DNA of 64,000 nt from Methanosarcina vacuolata Z-761 (GCF_000969905.1 NZ_CP009520.1:806001-870000); one strand, 5' to 3'. Shown: positions 8,094 to 16,121, counted from the stretch's first letter. Program-made: numbers and translations. Notes: generated from the sequence alone by a model not told the origin.

Positions 8094-9086
8094 TTACCTG
8101 TTAATGTAGCAAACAGGCGGCGCGGCTCGTATATATTCTGTGTTATCTTTTATTCTACTGATATGCCTCTGGGCTTTTTCTATTGTCTCTCTGGACAACC
8201 CGGTGTTCTTTTCAATTGCCTGCAGGGGTAAATGGTGCTCCTGGGCATACAGTAGTTGATCCATGATCTGAATCGGCATGCGCCAGTAGAATTCCTCGTC
8301 AGTTGTGTAATGGCTCCAGGTATCAGCACTTGGAGGACGCTTTATGATCTCTTCATTAACATTGAGCAGCTTCCCCAGAGCATAAACCTGGACTTTATAG
8401 CAGTCCGCCAGAGGCTCAAGATCTACGCCTCCATCCCCATATTTCACAAACTGGCCAAGGACCATTTCGGTCTTGTTGGTCGTACCGCAAACTGCGTAAT
8501 TCATCGTTTCGGCATACATATATTGAACGAGCATTCTGGATCTCTGTTTAACACCCTGCAATCCTATTAATTCAAGATAATCAGTCGCTTTTAGCCGGTA
8601 CTTCCCAACAGTTTCACCATTTTTCACAAGGCGGATATAAGGAACATTTAGCAGTCCAGTGTTGAGAAAATCAGGCAGCATCAACGACGTTTTATGTATT
8701 CTGGCATCATACTCCGGGCAGGCTTTCTTTATAATCTGTTCTTTCTTATCATAGATATTAAGCGATCTTAGAATAGGAGAGATCGGCACTTCTTCATACG
8801 ACACACCCAGGCTTTCACAGATCTCTGCTCCCAGAGTCTTGCTGGAAGGGGCAGATTCTTCTTCAGGAAGGAGAAGTCCATACACGTTTTCTTTTCCGAG
8901 TTCCTGTACACATAGGGTAAGTATCACTGCGGAGTCAATACCTCCCGAAACCCCTATAACGACTCCTTTTTTCTTAAAACCCGTTACCTGATCTCTAATA
9001 AAACCTCTGAGCTTTAAAGCTATATTTTCAATATTCCCATTGAGTTCTTCCATTATATTCATGCTCATTTCTTCTGTAATCTGCAT
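8094..9086 (-). CDS. NAD-synthetase-like ATP-dependent amidotransferase (PP-loop)
   Basis: This 330-residue protein has the NadE fold: PP-loop GVSGGIDSA (residues about 45-53), GTTNKTEMVLGQFVKYGDGGVDLEPLADCYK-type core in the middle and a PSADTW loop where true NadE proteins have P-T/S-A-x-L-W. It lacks a glutaminase domain, so it would use free ammonia. NadE adenylates a carboxylate and replaces AMP by ammonia to give an amide. The protein is longer than normal archaeal NadE (about 250-270 aa), with an extra segment at about 105-165. Its neighbours are an adenylation enzyme, a carrier protein and a second PP-loop enzyme, not NAD genes. A role in amidating a pathway intermediate is therefore at least as likely as NAD synthesis. 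A Shine-Dalgarno GAGGGGG precedes the ATG. Confidence 0.82.
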   Translation of the reverse strand: MQITEEMSMNIMEELNGNIENIALKLRGFIRDQVTGFKKKGVVIGVSGGIDSAVILTLCVQELGKENVYGLLLPEEESAPSSKTLGAEICESLGVSYEEVPISPILRSLNIYDKKEQIIKKACPEYDARIHKTSLMLPDFLNTGLLNVPYIRLVKNGETVGKYRLKATDYLELIGLQGVKQRSRMLVQYMYAETMNYAVCGTTNKTEMVLGQFVKYGDGGVDLEPLADCYKVQVYALGKLLNVNEEIIKRPPSADTWSHYTTDEEFYWRMPIQIMDQLLYAQEHHLPLQAIEKNTGLSRETIEKAQRHISRIKDNTEYIRAAPPVCYINR

Positions 9087-9122
9087 AACATTACCCCCTC
9101 AAATAATCAGATTTTTAAAATT

Positions 9123-9248
9123 AGACTGTTCAAGTTCGACTGTTTAGGTTAGACTGTTCAAGTTCGACTGTTTAGGTTAGACTGTTCAAGTTCGACTGTT
9201 TAGGTTAGACTGTTCAAGTTAGACTGTTCAAGTTAGACTGTTCAAATT
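9123..9248. repeat. Tandem array, 14-bp period (AGACTGTTCAAGTT / CGACTGTTTAGGTT)
   Basis: Nine contiguous 14-mers alternate between AGACTGTTCAAGTT and CGACTGTTTAGGTT for three 28-bp rounds. Three copies of the first type then follow. The array fills most of the 192-bp gap between the PP-loop gene (9279) and the NadE-like gene (9086) inside the carrier-protein cluster. It will be transcribed if the cluster is one operon, and its length is likely to vary between strains. Confidence 0.92.
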
Positions 9249-9278
9249 AACTGGTATGGTTTAATCTTTATCTTATAA

Positions 9279-10316
9279 TCAGATTTTAACAAGTATTTTT
9301 TGTGATTTTTTTACTTTCAGTTCAAGCTTTCTTGCAGCCTCTTCTATCAATGGCTGTGACAGTTCCTGGTTAATTTTTTCAAGCCCTTCTTCCCTTGACA
9401 TTTCCCCGCTTCGAACAAGCCCTGCTACGTCAAAGGCATATGGATGAAACCCATACTTCTCCATGTGATTGTAGCAGGCAAAGGAGTTCAACGTACAGTT
9501 AGTTGAATTGCTGTCACTGATTCCCGGAAGTTCCCACCCGACTTCCAGAAGGGTTTCAAGCACTTTGTCTTCACTGTAATCCCACAGGCACAGAGGATGC
9601 AGAATACTCGGAACGTTTTCACCTGTGTTCTCAAGAACTTCTTTTTTCAGGAGGAATATTTCATCCTTATCATCAATACCTATTTTCTGAAGCTGTTTTT
9701 CAAATAAGCTTCTAGACCACTGGATAAAATTGACTGATAGGTTGATTATGGGATTAGGAGACTGTCCAGCTGTAAAGGCAAATACAACGAAGGGTGCTTT
9801 TTGAATAATAGCCTGCTCTATCAATTTCTGTTTAATAATAGTGATGCAAACATTGCATATATCACTGGCTCGATATTTGGCAAACTTTGGAAATGCATCG
9901 TATGACTCTGCAGCTTTTCGGAATGTATCATAAAGAATTTCCTTTTCCATTGTCAACTGGAAATAATCGCATCCTGTGATCTTGCACATTTTTTTTGCAT
10001 TTATTATTGCGTTTTCCGAAGTGAACCCGTTATCGAACTGCACAGCCAGTACTTTAAGGAAAGGATAGTCTTTTTTGAGCTTGTAGAGCGTGTAAGACGA
10101 ATCTTTCCCACCTGAAAGTGCATAAATTATATCGTAGTTCCCCTTTCCCCCGTACTGCTTAAAAAGTTCTTCTATTCTGGCCAGGTATTCTTTTTTTTCC
10201 TGTGAACTAAGAGGAGTATATGTCTCACAGAAGTGGCAGAGGCCTGTTTCCTCATTAATTTGTATACCTGGAATCTCGGAATCCAGAACACACTTTTTAC
10301 ATACTAGCTTTGACAT
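9279..10316 (-). CDS. PP-loop ATPase of the N-acetyl-sugar amidotransferase (WbpG-like) family
   Basis: This 345-residue protein starts with a zinc-ribbon-like part, Cys6-x2-Cys9 and Cys27-x2-Cys30 (SKLVCKKCVLDSEIPG then LCHFC). The PP-loop YALSGGKDSSYTLYKL follows (SGGKDS at residues 68-73). A middle CxxC (Cys153, Cys156) and a C-terminal FDVAGLVRSGEMSREEGLEK segment are typical of the WbpG-like group. These enzymes adenylate a carbonyl or carboxyl oxygen and replace it with nitrogen; related alpha-hydrolases install sulfur. No HisF/HisH-like ammonia partner is nearby, unlike the sugar-acetamidine pathway. The gene overlaps the adenylation gene by 20 bp, indicating tight coupling, so the substrate may be the carrier-bound acid. 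Confidence 0.8.
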   Translation of the reverse strand: MSKLVCKKCVLDSEIPGIQINEETGLCHFCETYTPLSSQEKKEYLARIEELFKQYGGKGNYDIIYALSGGKDSSYTLYKLKKDYPFLKVLAVQFDNGFTSENAIINAKKMCKITGCDYFQLTMEKEILYDTFRKAAESYDAFPKFAKYRASDICNVCITIIKQKLIEQAIIQKAPFVVFAFTAGQSPNPIINLSVNFIQWSRSLFEKQLQKIGIDDKDEIFLLKKEVLENTGENVPSILHPLCLWDYSEDKVLETLLEVGWELPGISDSNSTNCTLNSFACYNHMEKYGFHPYAFDVAGLVRSGEMSREEGLEKINQELSQPLIEEAARKLELKVKKSQKILVKI

Positions 10317-11775
10317 GTTTGTATTCCTCTATAATGGATCGATTGGATATCTTCCCATTCTCGCTCAAGGGAAGGTGATCAATGAATAGTATTTCTCTTG
10401 GGCACAGGTAGCCTGGCAGGCTATTTCGGCAGAACGCAAACAGCTTTTCAATTTCTGTCCCTGCTCCGGGTATGACCATGAGGCTAATTGCGGTCCCCAT
10501 AAGCTCATGGTGCACAGGCACGACAAAAACTCTGGATCCTTCGTTATTTTCCTCTATATTTCTCTCAATTTCTCTTGGGTTAATGCGATGATCACCGATT
10601 TTTATAAGATCATCCTTGCGTCCCAGTAGTTTGATATATCCGTTGGGTAATTTCTGTGCGAGGTCGCCGGTATGCAGCCACCCGTTTATAATTCTCATTT
10701 CAGTGGCGATTTCATCATCCAAATAACCCAGCATAATGTTATCTCCTGTAGCAACCAGTTCACCCGTAATATTAGGTTTTGCTGGTCTGTACTCGGAATC
10801 AAAGACATCCAGTGTAACCCCTGGAATTGCTTTTCCTATAGTGCCAACGAACTCATCTACATCTTCTGCTGGCAGGTAAGCAAGCCTTGCCGTAGCTTCA
10901 GTTTGCCCATACATAGGCAGAATCTCCAGATCTGGAGTTAATCCCCTTATATCTTTTACAATATCCTTATCCATCCCTCCACCTGCCGATGCGGCGGTTC
11001 TAACGCCTGCAAAGACCCTTTTGAATCTATCCGGATATCGAAGGAGTATACGGTAGGTACTGGGTACCCCATAGAATATTGATACACCTGACCCTATAAG
11101 GTTGAAAACAGAGTCTATAAAATTCATATTTCCAATCCTGATTGAACTGCCAGATACCAGATGGGAGTTAATTATGGAATTCCCAAAAGCGTGATGTGGG
11201 GATATCACCAGTGCTCCTTTATCTCTGGAAGTTATCCTGAGTACCTTTATTATTGATTCTGCATTTGATGCCAGATTTCGGTCGCTTAACATTACCCCTT
11301 TTGGGGTGCCTGTCGTGCCTGAAGTGTAAAGAACCAGTTGTAGTTCCGGATTATTTTTTTCGACTTCAATCTTCTTGCGCAAAATCTCTCCAGAAGTATT
11401 GCCGGAAATAACTATTACAGTTCCAAAACGCTCAAAAAAATCCTCTCCAAATCTTGAGTACTGTGTATCGGTTGCGATGATATTGTTGACATGGGCAGCA
11501 TCAAGGATTTTCTCAAGACTGAATTTGGGAAATTCTGTTGGTAGAGGAATTGCGATATTGACAGAGCGATATACCGCCATGAGTATTTTCACATACAGTA
11601 TGCCTGATTCTGCCAGTATTGCAAATCGGCAGTGGTTAAAATCCATTAAAGGCGAAGCAATAGAGTTTATATCATTGTCAAGGCAGTCATAGGAAATTGA
11701 ACTTTTTCCCTCTTCCAGGGCAATGCTTTGAGGAGTTTTTCTAGCGTACTCAGTGATATACGCATCAATTCGCAT
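10297..11775 (-). CDS. AMP-dependent acyl/aminoacyl ligase (free-standing adenylation enzyme)
   Basis: This 492-residue protein has the complete ANL-superfamily core set. A3 is YTSGTTGTPKGVML (about 150-163) and A5 is MYGQTEA. A7/A8 is WLHTGDLAQKLPNGYIKLLG with R-DDLIKIGDHRINPREIE, and A10 is LPLSENGKI with the catalytic lysine close to the C-terminus. It should activate a carboxylic acid as an acyl-adenylate and transfer it to a thiol, here most likely the phosphopantetheine of the carrier protein encoded 6 bp upstream (11782-12027). The substrate cannot be read from the sequence. The order carrier protein, ligase, PP-loop enzyme with gaps of 6 and -20 bp marks an operon. Confidence 0.9.
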   Translation of the reverse strand: MRIDAYITEYARKTPQSIALEEGKSSISYDCLDNDINSIASPLMDFNHCRFAILAESGILYVKILMAVYRSVNIAIPLPTEFPKFSLEKILDAAHVNNIIATDTQYSRFGEDFFERFGTVIVISGNTSGEILRKKIEVEKNNPELQLVLYTSGTTGTPKGVMLSDRNLASNAESIIKVLRITSRDKGALVISPHHAFGNSIINSHLVSGSSIRIGNMNFIDSVFNLIGSGVSIFYGVPSTYRILLRYPDRFKRVFAGVRTAASAGGGMDKDIVKDIRGLTPDLEILPMYGQTEATARLAYLPAEDVDEFVGTIGKAIPGVTLDVFDSEYRPAKPNITGELVATGDNIMLGYLDDEIATEMRIINGWLHTGDLAQKLPNGYIKLLGRKDDLIKIGDHRINPREIERNIEENNEGSRVFVVPVHHELMGTAISLMVIPGAGTEIEKLFAFCRNSLPGYLCPREILFIDHLPLSENGKISNRSIIEEYKHVKASM

Positions 11776-11781
11776 GACTTT

Positions 11782-12027
11782 TCACTTCGCCAGTTTAGTT
11801 ATCATATTAGTGATTCCCTGCAGTGAATCAAAGTTTTCCGGTGTCAGCATATCTTCAGGAATCTCTATAGAATATTTTTCACAGATATAGTCCATAAGCT
11901 CAAGCAAGCCAATGGAATCTATAATACCGGTTTGAGTGAGAGAATCATTATCTTTCAAACTGCTGTTACTGTCCATAAAAGAATTAGCCTTTAAGTAACC
12001 GACTATATCATTCTTTATTTGTTCCAT
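11782..12027 (-). CDS. Free-standing acyl/peptidyl carrier protein
   Basis: This 81-residue four-helix carrier protein has the phosphopantetheine attachment motif IIDSIGLLELM. Ser38 is the modified residue and lies at the start of helix 2. The C-terminus (DMLTPENFDSLQGITNMI) matches the helix 3-4 region of ACP/D-alanyl-carrier-like proteins. Archaea normally lack fatty-acid-synthase ACPs, so a dedicated carrier protein points to a special biosynthetic route. It is the first gene of a tight operon with the adenylation enzyme, and a matching phosphopantetheinyl transferase is encoded about 350 bp upstream. The ATG has a GGGGGT stretch about 8 nt upstream. Its promoter lies inside an inverted-repeat element (12040-12174). 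Confidence 0.9.
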   Translation of the reverse strand: MEQIKNDIVGYLKANSFMDSNSSLKDNDSLTQTGIIDSIGLLELMDYICEKYSIEIPEDMLTPENFDSLQGITNMITKLAK

Positions 12028-12039
12028 TTATTAATACCC

Positions 12040-12174
12040 CCAGCGTTTTTGTTTAGCGGACCAGTGATCATAAATAACGCATTTCTGCCCATAATGACGT
12101 GAGTCCCAAGAGATAATTACGTAATACAACTATATAAATAATTTGAGTCACTTCCTGGCTGATAAAAACGCTGG
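12040..12174. mobile_element. MITE-like inverted-repeat element upstream of the carrier-protein operon (135 bp)
   Basis: CCAGCGTTTTT at 12040-12050 and AAAAACGCTGG at 12164-12174 are perfect 11-bp inverted ends. The similarity continues imperfectly inwards for about 15 more bases (TAGC..AGTGA on the left, complement of TCACT..GGCT on the right). No target duplication is obvious, so an old insertion or simply a large regulatory hairpin are both possible. The palindrome ATTACGTAAT (about 12116-12125) and the likely TATA box of the operon lie inside it. Confidence 0.55.
12127..12145 (-). promoter_or_regulatory. Probable BRE/TATA promoter of the carrier-protein operon
   Basis: Read on the minus strand, CAAATTATTTATATAGTTG contains a TTTATATA box (12131-12138) preceded by an A-rich BRE-like stretch. 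Transcription would begin near 12108, leaving a leader of about 80 nt before the carrier-protein ATG at 12027. The promoter lies within the inverted-repeat element 12040-12174. Confidence 0.5.
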
Positions 12175-12375
12175 TGGAGACAAAATTCAAGTAAAGTCAA
12201 TTGCTTGCATTCGGATTCATTGGATGATATCCTTTATTCACACACTAAAAATATATATTTAGTATATTCTCCATACAATCGGCTATTCATATGCGCACAG
12301 ATAAACCCGAAAAATATAGAAAAATGTGCAGAATTTTAAACTACTTTTTTAAACTTTAAATTTCATAGAAAATCT

Positions 12376-13071
12376 TCAGTCCCAGTTACATTCGATTTTT
12401 TGAAGACGATTTATATCGATGATGTGCGATTCCGAACAGGTTACAATAGAGAATAAATATTTGTTGTCTATAATCCAAGTTAAATGATTAACACTGTTGA
12501 GGTCCAGTTCTCTATTAAAAATAAGATGCATCTTTTTGTTTGAAAACTTGGAATAGGCTTCTTTTAAAGTCCATATTTTTAAAAAATCGGTTTCATCTAC
12601 AGTTTCGTCCATGAGTGAAGTTTTCTTATACAGGTTTTTAATAATACTTTTAAGAAACAGCTTTCTCACAAGTTCAATATCAATACCAACAGCAACCTTT
12701 GAGATTGCAAGGGCTGCAAGGCTCTCGGTATAAGATATACAAATGCATAGTTCATTGTGGTTAAGGACACAGACCTTCCCATTTTCGTTTTTGTATGTGG
12801 ATATTTCGGAGGCGGATCGCTCATTAGCAACCTTGCATATGATATGTTTTAAAACCGTTCTGGAGACAATATATCTTTTCTTAAAGTGGTTTGTCTTCAA
12901 CCTCTCGAGATATTCCAGTTCTATCCTGCTGAGGTAACTTGTGTTGAATGTATCATAATTATCCAGGTCAACAAGAAAAACAAGAACATCACTTTGTTGC
13001 CACAGGTAAGGGATATGTTCAAGAGAAACAGGGAAAGGCAACTTTAAATAATCGTTGTACATGTAGTCCAC
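12376..13071 (-). CDS. 4'-phosphopantetheinyl transferase (Sfp/AcpT type)
   Basis: This 231-residue protein has both hallmark motifs of the Sfp-type family. The magnesium-binding VGIDIE is at residues 128-133 and the WTLKEAYSK motif (W-x3-EAxxK) is at 167-175. KKRYIVSRTVLKHII (about 64-78) matches the usual N-terminal CoA-contacting helix. It transfers the phosphopantetheine arm of CoA to the active serine of a carrier protein; the carrier at 11782-12027 is the obvious client. The gene is more AT-rich than its neighbours, a hint of transfer. The start is a GTG at 13071, with an ATG three codons later. TATA-like ACTATATACT sits about 20-30 bp upstream, so its transcript may be almost leaderless. 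Confidence 0.88.
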   Translation of the reverse strand: MDYMYNDYLKLPFPVSLEHIPYLWQQSDVLVFLVDLDNYDTFNTSYLSRIELEYLERLKTNHFKKRYIVSRTVLKHIICKVANERSASEISTYKNENGKVCVLNHNELCICISYTESLAALAISKVAVGIDIELVRKLFLKSIIKNLYKKTSLMDETVDETDFLKIWTLKEAYSKFSNKKMHLIFNRELDLNSVNHLTWIIDNKYLFSIVTCSESHIIDINRLQKIECNWD

Positions 13072-13609
13072 TTACATATGCTAGGTTTAGTATATAGTTT
13101 CCACGCTCTTCATGTATTGATATTTACTGAAGAAGGATTCAAAGGCTGGATCGAGAAAAACTCCTGCCCTACCTCAATCTTATCCGGAAAGTGCTTCTAG
13201 AGTTGCAGGTGCCGGGCCCAGCTTTGTAATTTCCACTTCTATGTGATGTATCTTTGTCGTTTATGCTTAGATTTATAGCTAAGTTTCGTATAAATTATTC
13301 CTAATTCTTTAACATACTTTACAGTTCTCAAACTTCCTTAAGCATCGAGATCGGAGAATTTTAATCTGAAAAAAACGTGGATTATTTACTGCCGCTGACA
13401 GTGTGCTAAAACTTATGTGTTAATATTAAATTTGTACTTTATATAAATAATTCAAAAAAGCAATCCTAAAATATATAAACGATAAGGATATAGGGTATTC
13501 GTTTCTTAGCGCCTCTACTCAGAGGTCGTATACTTTTTATAACTAAAAGAATAGTGAACAATATAATGCTAAATCAATATAATTCAATCATTAACTGAGG
13601 TGTCCGAAA
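13072..13609. other. Divergent intergenic region
   Basis: This spacer lies between the minus-strand phosphopantetheinyl transferase and the plus-strand DUF2551-like gene. It contains the promoters for both. A small hairpin CCTCT-ACTC-AGAGG sits at about 13513-13526, followed by a T-rich stretch. A GC-richer stretch (13130-13220) could be a relic of a gene but shows no recognisable protein. I see no RNA gene. Confidence 0.4.
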
Positions 13610-13912
13610 CTGCAAACTGCGGAAGAAAGGGTAAGAGCGAGATTGATCAAGTATCTCGGCAGGGATGAAAACGGGATACGCAAGGTTGTGCTCAATCTCT
13701 TCCTGACCGGAGACAAGTTCACCACCGGTGAAGTTTACGATTACCTGGATAAAGGAAATTTTGAGGTAAGCTACCGTGGAGTCTCGGCTATGGTCGGGCT
13801 TATGAATACAAGGCTCGGGATCTTGAGCATAAATGTCACCGGAGATCACAACGTCTATTCCCTGAAAGAAAGTTATAAAAACATTGTTGGCTCTGTGCTT
13901 GAAAACTATTGA
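13610..13912 (+). CDS. Small conserved archaeal protein (DUF2551-like, winged-helix size)
   Basis: This protein of about 100 residues resembles the small DUF2551 proteins of methanogens (IKYLGRDENGIRKVVLNLFLTGDKFTTGEVYDYL...). The predicted helices followed by strands (VSYRGVSAMVGLMNTRLGIL) suggest a winged-helix DNA-binding fold, but the function is not known. The first standard start is a TTG at 13643. However, homology-like sequence (LQTAEERVRARL) continues in frame upstream to a CTG at 13610, placed 7 nt after GAGGTGTCC, a near-perfect match to the 16S anti-Shine-Dalgarno. I therefore take CTG 13610 as the start. The upstream in-frame stop is at 13592. Confidence 0.7.
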   Translation: MQTAEERVRARLIKYLGRDENGIRKVVLNLFLTGDKFTTGEVYDYLDKGNFEVSYRGVSAMVGLMNTRLGILSINVTGDHNVYSLKESYKNIVGSVLENY

Positions 13913-14400
13913 GCCACTCTTCTCGCTATCTGTTTTTAGGTAACAATTTTGAAACTGCTTACTGATTCTGCTAAAGTAGCGAAAATAATGGAGTGACTGC
14001 AGGTTTTGAATCTTGCTTCGAGATACTATGATTTACTTCACGCAAAAACTGGGAAGATGGGAGAGCTGGAGGCTTCTAAAATTTAATTCAACAAAACGAG
14101 CTGTAGTGCATTCAATTTTTACGTCTGACATAGATTCTCAGTGTAAACAGCCGATTCCAACACTCAAAATCACTTTTCTGAATGCCATGTCCCGAGTAAT
14201 CAATCGATTTTCTAATCACAAAAATAGTTTTTAAGTTTTACTAATTTGAGGACAAAATTGGTTTGGGGATGGACTCGACAAATAGAATTATTAAGCAAAA
14301 GAGATATTAATATCTTGGACAAGAGAATGCGTTAAGCTTTATTAAGCGAGAAATCTACGCGGATAGTCTTCAGATCTGGATATTTTCAGGAGGAAAACGC
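13913..14400. other. Intergenic region with leader of uppS
   Basis: No convincing gene is present; a 73-codon open frame at 14013-14234 has no Shine-Dalgarno or family resemblance. A perfect Shine-Dalgarno AGGAGG lies at 14388-14393, serving uppS. I see no RNA structure of note. Confidence 0.45.
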
Positions 14401-14460
14401 ATAAAAAAATTAAATGTTATACCTGAGAGAAGGGGAATCTTTCGTGCAGGGCTCCGTCTT

Positions 14461-15339
14461 TTGAAAAACCGCATCTTCAGTGTATTTTATAATGAGTATG
14501 AGCGAAGGCTCCAGAGAAAGGTTCTGAATTCAGAAATTCCGCATCATATAGCTGTGATTATGGATGGAAACCGTAGGTATGCAGGGCAAATGGGAAAGGA
14601 TTCAAGTTTCGGACATGTAATGGGGGGAGAAGCTACAGAAAGAGTAATTGAGTGGTGTTATGAGATCGGGGTAAAGCAGCTTACTCTCTACGCTTTTTCT
14701 ACAGAAAATTTTAAGCGCTCCGAAGAAGAAGTCGACAAGATCTTCAATGTTATTAACGAAAATTTACTGAAACTTTACTCTGACCCAAGGACACACGAAA
14801 AAGAGACACAGGTTCGCGTCATAGGAGACAGGTCAAAATTACCTGCTTTTCTGAATGAATCAATTGAAAATATAGAAGAAGCCACCAAAAACTACGGAAA
14901 GTTTTACCTGAACGTTGCCATTGCCTATGGAGGCAGGCAGGATATCATTCAGGCAGTCCGCGATATTGCAGTCTGTATTTCCAATGGGAAACTCTCTCTT
15001 GAGGAAGTGAATGAAAGCCTAATTTCAAAACATCTGTATCCGGCCCCAGGGGTCTCGGTTCCTAATGTGGATCTTGTCATCCGCACCGGAGGCGATGAAA
15101 GGGTTTCAAATTTCCTTCCCTGGCAGGCTAACGGAAGTGAATGTGCAGCTTACTTCTGTGCTCCTTTCTGGCCAGAATTCAGAAAAATCGACCTTCTTCG
15201 CTCGGTTAGGGTATATCAAGCTAGAGAAGCCGAAAAAAAGCAGGAGCAATCATATAGAGTCTCAAAGGTTGTAAATTTCCTGAAAATGGGAACTCGTGAG
15301 GAAAAAAGCGAAGAGTTTGGGCAACCTCAGTCCATTTAA
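14461..15339 (+). CDS. uppS: Isoprenyl diphosphate synthase, cis-type (UppS/undecaprenyl-like)
   Basis: This protein of 292 residues (from the TTG) has the cis-prenyltransferase signatures. [13 protein letters not shown] (residues about 29-41) contains the catalytic Asp. Also present are [11 protein letters not shown] and the C-terminal [19 protein letters not shown]...SECAAY. It extends an allylic diphosphate with isopentenyl diphosphate to make the polyprenyl (dolichol-like) lipid on which archaeal N-glycans are built, so it is linked in function to the aglB locus at 37-50 kb. The coding frame stays open upstream with a plausible extension ([18 protein letters not shown]) as far as an ATA at 14401, 7 nt after a perfect AGGAGG. 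The natural start may be that ATA, adding 20 residues. Confidence 0.93.
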   Translation: MKNRIFSVFYNEYERRLQRKVLNSEIPHHIAVIMDGNRRYAGQMGKDSSFGHVMGGEATERVIEWCYEIGVKQLTLYAFSTENFKRSEEEVDKIFNVINENLLKLYSDPRTHEKETQVRVIGDRSKLPAFLNESIENIEEATKNYGKFYLNVAIAYGGRQDIIQAVRDIAVCISNGKLSLEEVNESLISKHLYPAPGVSVPNVDLVIRTGGDERVSNFLPWQANGSECAAYFCAPFWPEFRKIDLLRSVRVYQAREAEKKQEQSYRVSKVVNFLKMGTREEKSEEFGQPQSI

Positions 15340-15707
15340 AAGCAAGCAATCTCATGAAATGTTCCGTAGTTGCAGCTATCTAAAAAAATAGCATAAAATA
15401 GTGCCATGTCAGTTAATTAACTTTTTTTCTAAACTATAAAGTGCAGGAACTTTAATATGAAACGAATCTCCATGTTTCGGAAGTTTCCTGCCTATATTGC
15501 TTCTAAAATAGCTGGTCTGACTTATTAATTTACTAGTAAATAACTTCTCTTCGAATACCGATATATTGATATTCAGGAGACGAGTATTTAAAGTGGGGAA
15601 ATTTGGCTGTACCTAATTTTTCAGTTTAAAGACTTACAAGAAACTTGAATAAAATTATCATTGTATTAGGGACAGATTAATCCACTCCAGAGTTTGCCAT
15701 TCATTAG
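15340..15707. other. Intergenic region after uppS
   Basis: AT-rich spacer. I see no gene, terminator hairpin or RNA gene; oligo-T runs near 15420 could end uppS transcription. Confidence 0.4.
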
Positions 15708-15778
15708 CATGAAAATGCTGCCATCTGCAAGCACTTTCATTGGTTGTGCATGTTATTCAAAGAATATCATGTTCGTTC
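15708..15778 (+). repeat. 71-bp dispersed repeat, copy 1
   Basis: The stretch from GCATGAAAATGCTGCC to ATCATGTTCGTT matches 51958-52028 with only about seven differences. Outside these limits the two loci differ. It contains an imperfect hairpin GAAAATGCT...AGCACTTTC. The same phase is open in both copies (ASTFIGCACYSK), so it may be a relic of a coding sequence such as a transposase, or a conserved small RNA. Confidence 0.7.
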
Positions 15779-15821
15779 AGCATGAAATTTATGGAGATAG
15801 GTTTAGACCAGGGGAGTTAGA

Positions 15822-16100
15822 ATGGATATTATTAACGAGTTTAATCTGCGTTCCGGCAGGACTTATTTTGAAAAAGTAGGGAAATCGAAACATGCCATAT
15901 CTGTAAATTCGGGGCAAGTTCATCGTCAGTATCGTTTAAAACTATTGGAAACTGAGAAAATAACTGATAAAGAAACTGCTAAGGCATCTCTTTCAGGTTT
16001 GCAGGCAATAATGGCTCTCAGAATCTTTTTCAGGGAAAACGTAGGGATATCCAAAGTCCTTAAAGAAAGAATGCTTGTCTGGCAAGAAATAAAAGCCTGA
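15822..16100 (+). CDS. Small hypothetical protein
   Basis: This 92-residue, basic, mostly helical protein (FNLRSGRTYFEKVGKSKHAISVNSGQVHRQYRLKLLE...) belongs to no family I recognise. Support for a real gene comes from the Shine-Dalgarno AGGGGAG, 6-7 nt before the ATG. The short gap to the next gene also helps, since its stop at 16098-16100 lies only 21 bp before the CTG start of the DUF255 gene, suggesting co-transcription. There is no signal peptide, membrane helix or cysteine. The basic charge is compatible with nucleic-acid binding, but this is guesswork. Confidence 0.55.
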   Translation: MDIINEFNLRSGRTYFEKVGKSKHAISVNSGQVHRQYRLKLLETEKITDKETAKASLSGLQAIMALRIFFRENVGISKVLKERMLVWQEIKA

Positions 16101-16121
16101 AGAAAAGTTGGAGGGATTTTA

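Noticed and set aside
8094-9086. Simple assignment as the organism's NAD synthetase (nadE)
   Set aside because: Context with carrier-protein genes, greater length and the changed PSADTW loop make a dedicated pathway enzyme at least as likely, so no gene symbol was given.
13130-13250. GC-richer patch between the phosphopantetheinyl transferase and the DUF2551-like gene as a tRNA or small RNA
   Set aside because: No cloverleaf, T-loop sequence or convincing stem could be built by eye.
15694-15879. 61-codon plus-strand frame
   Set aside because: It overlaps the 71-bp dispersed repeat and the start of the better-supported small gene at 15822; the repeat itself may be a relic, but this frame is not convincing.
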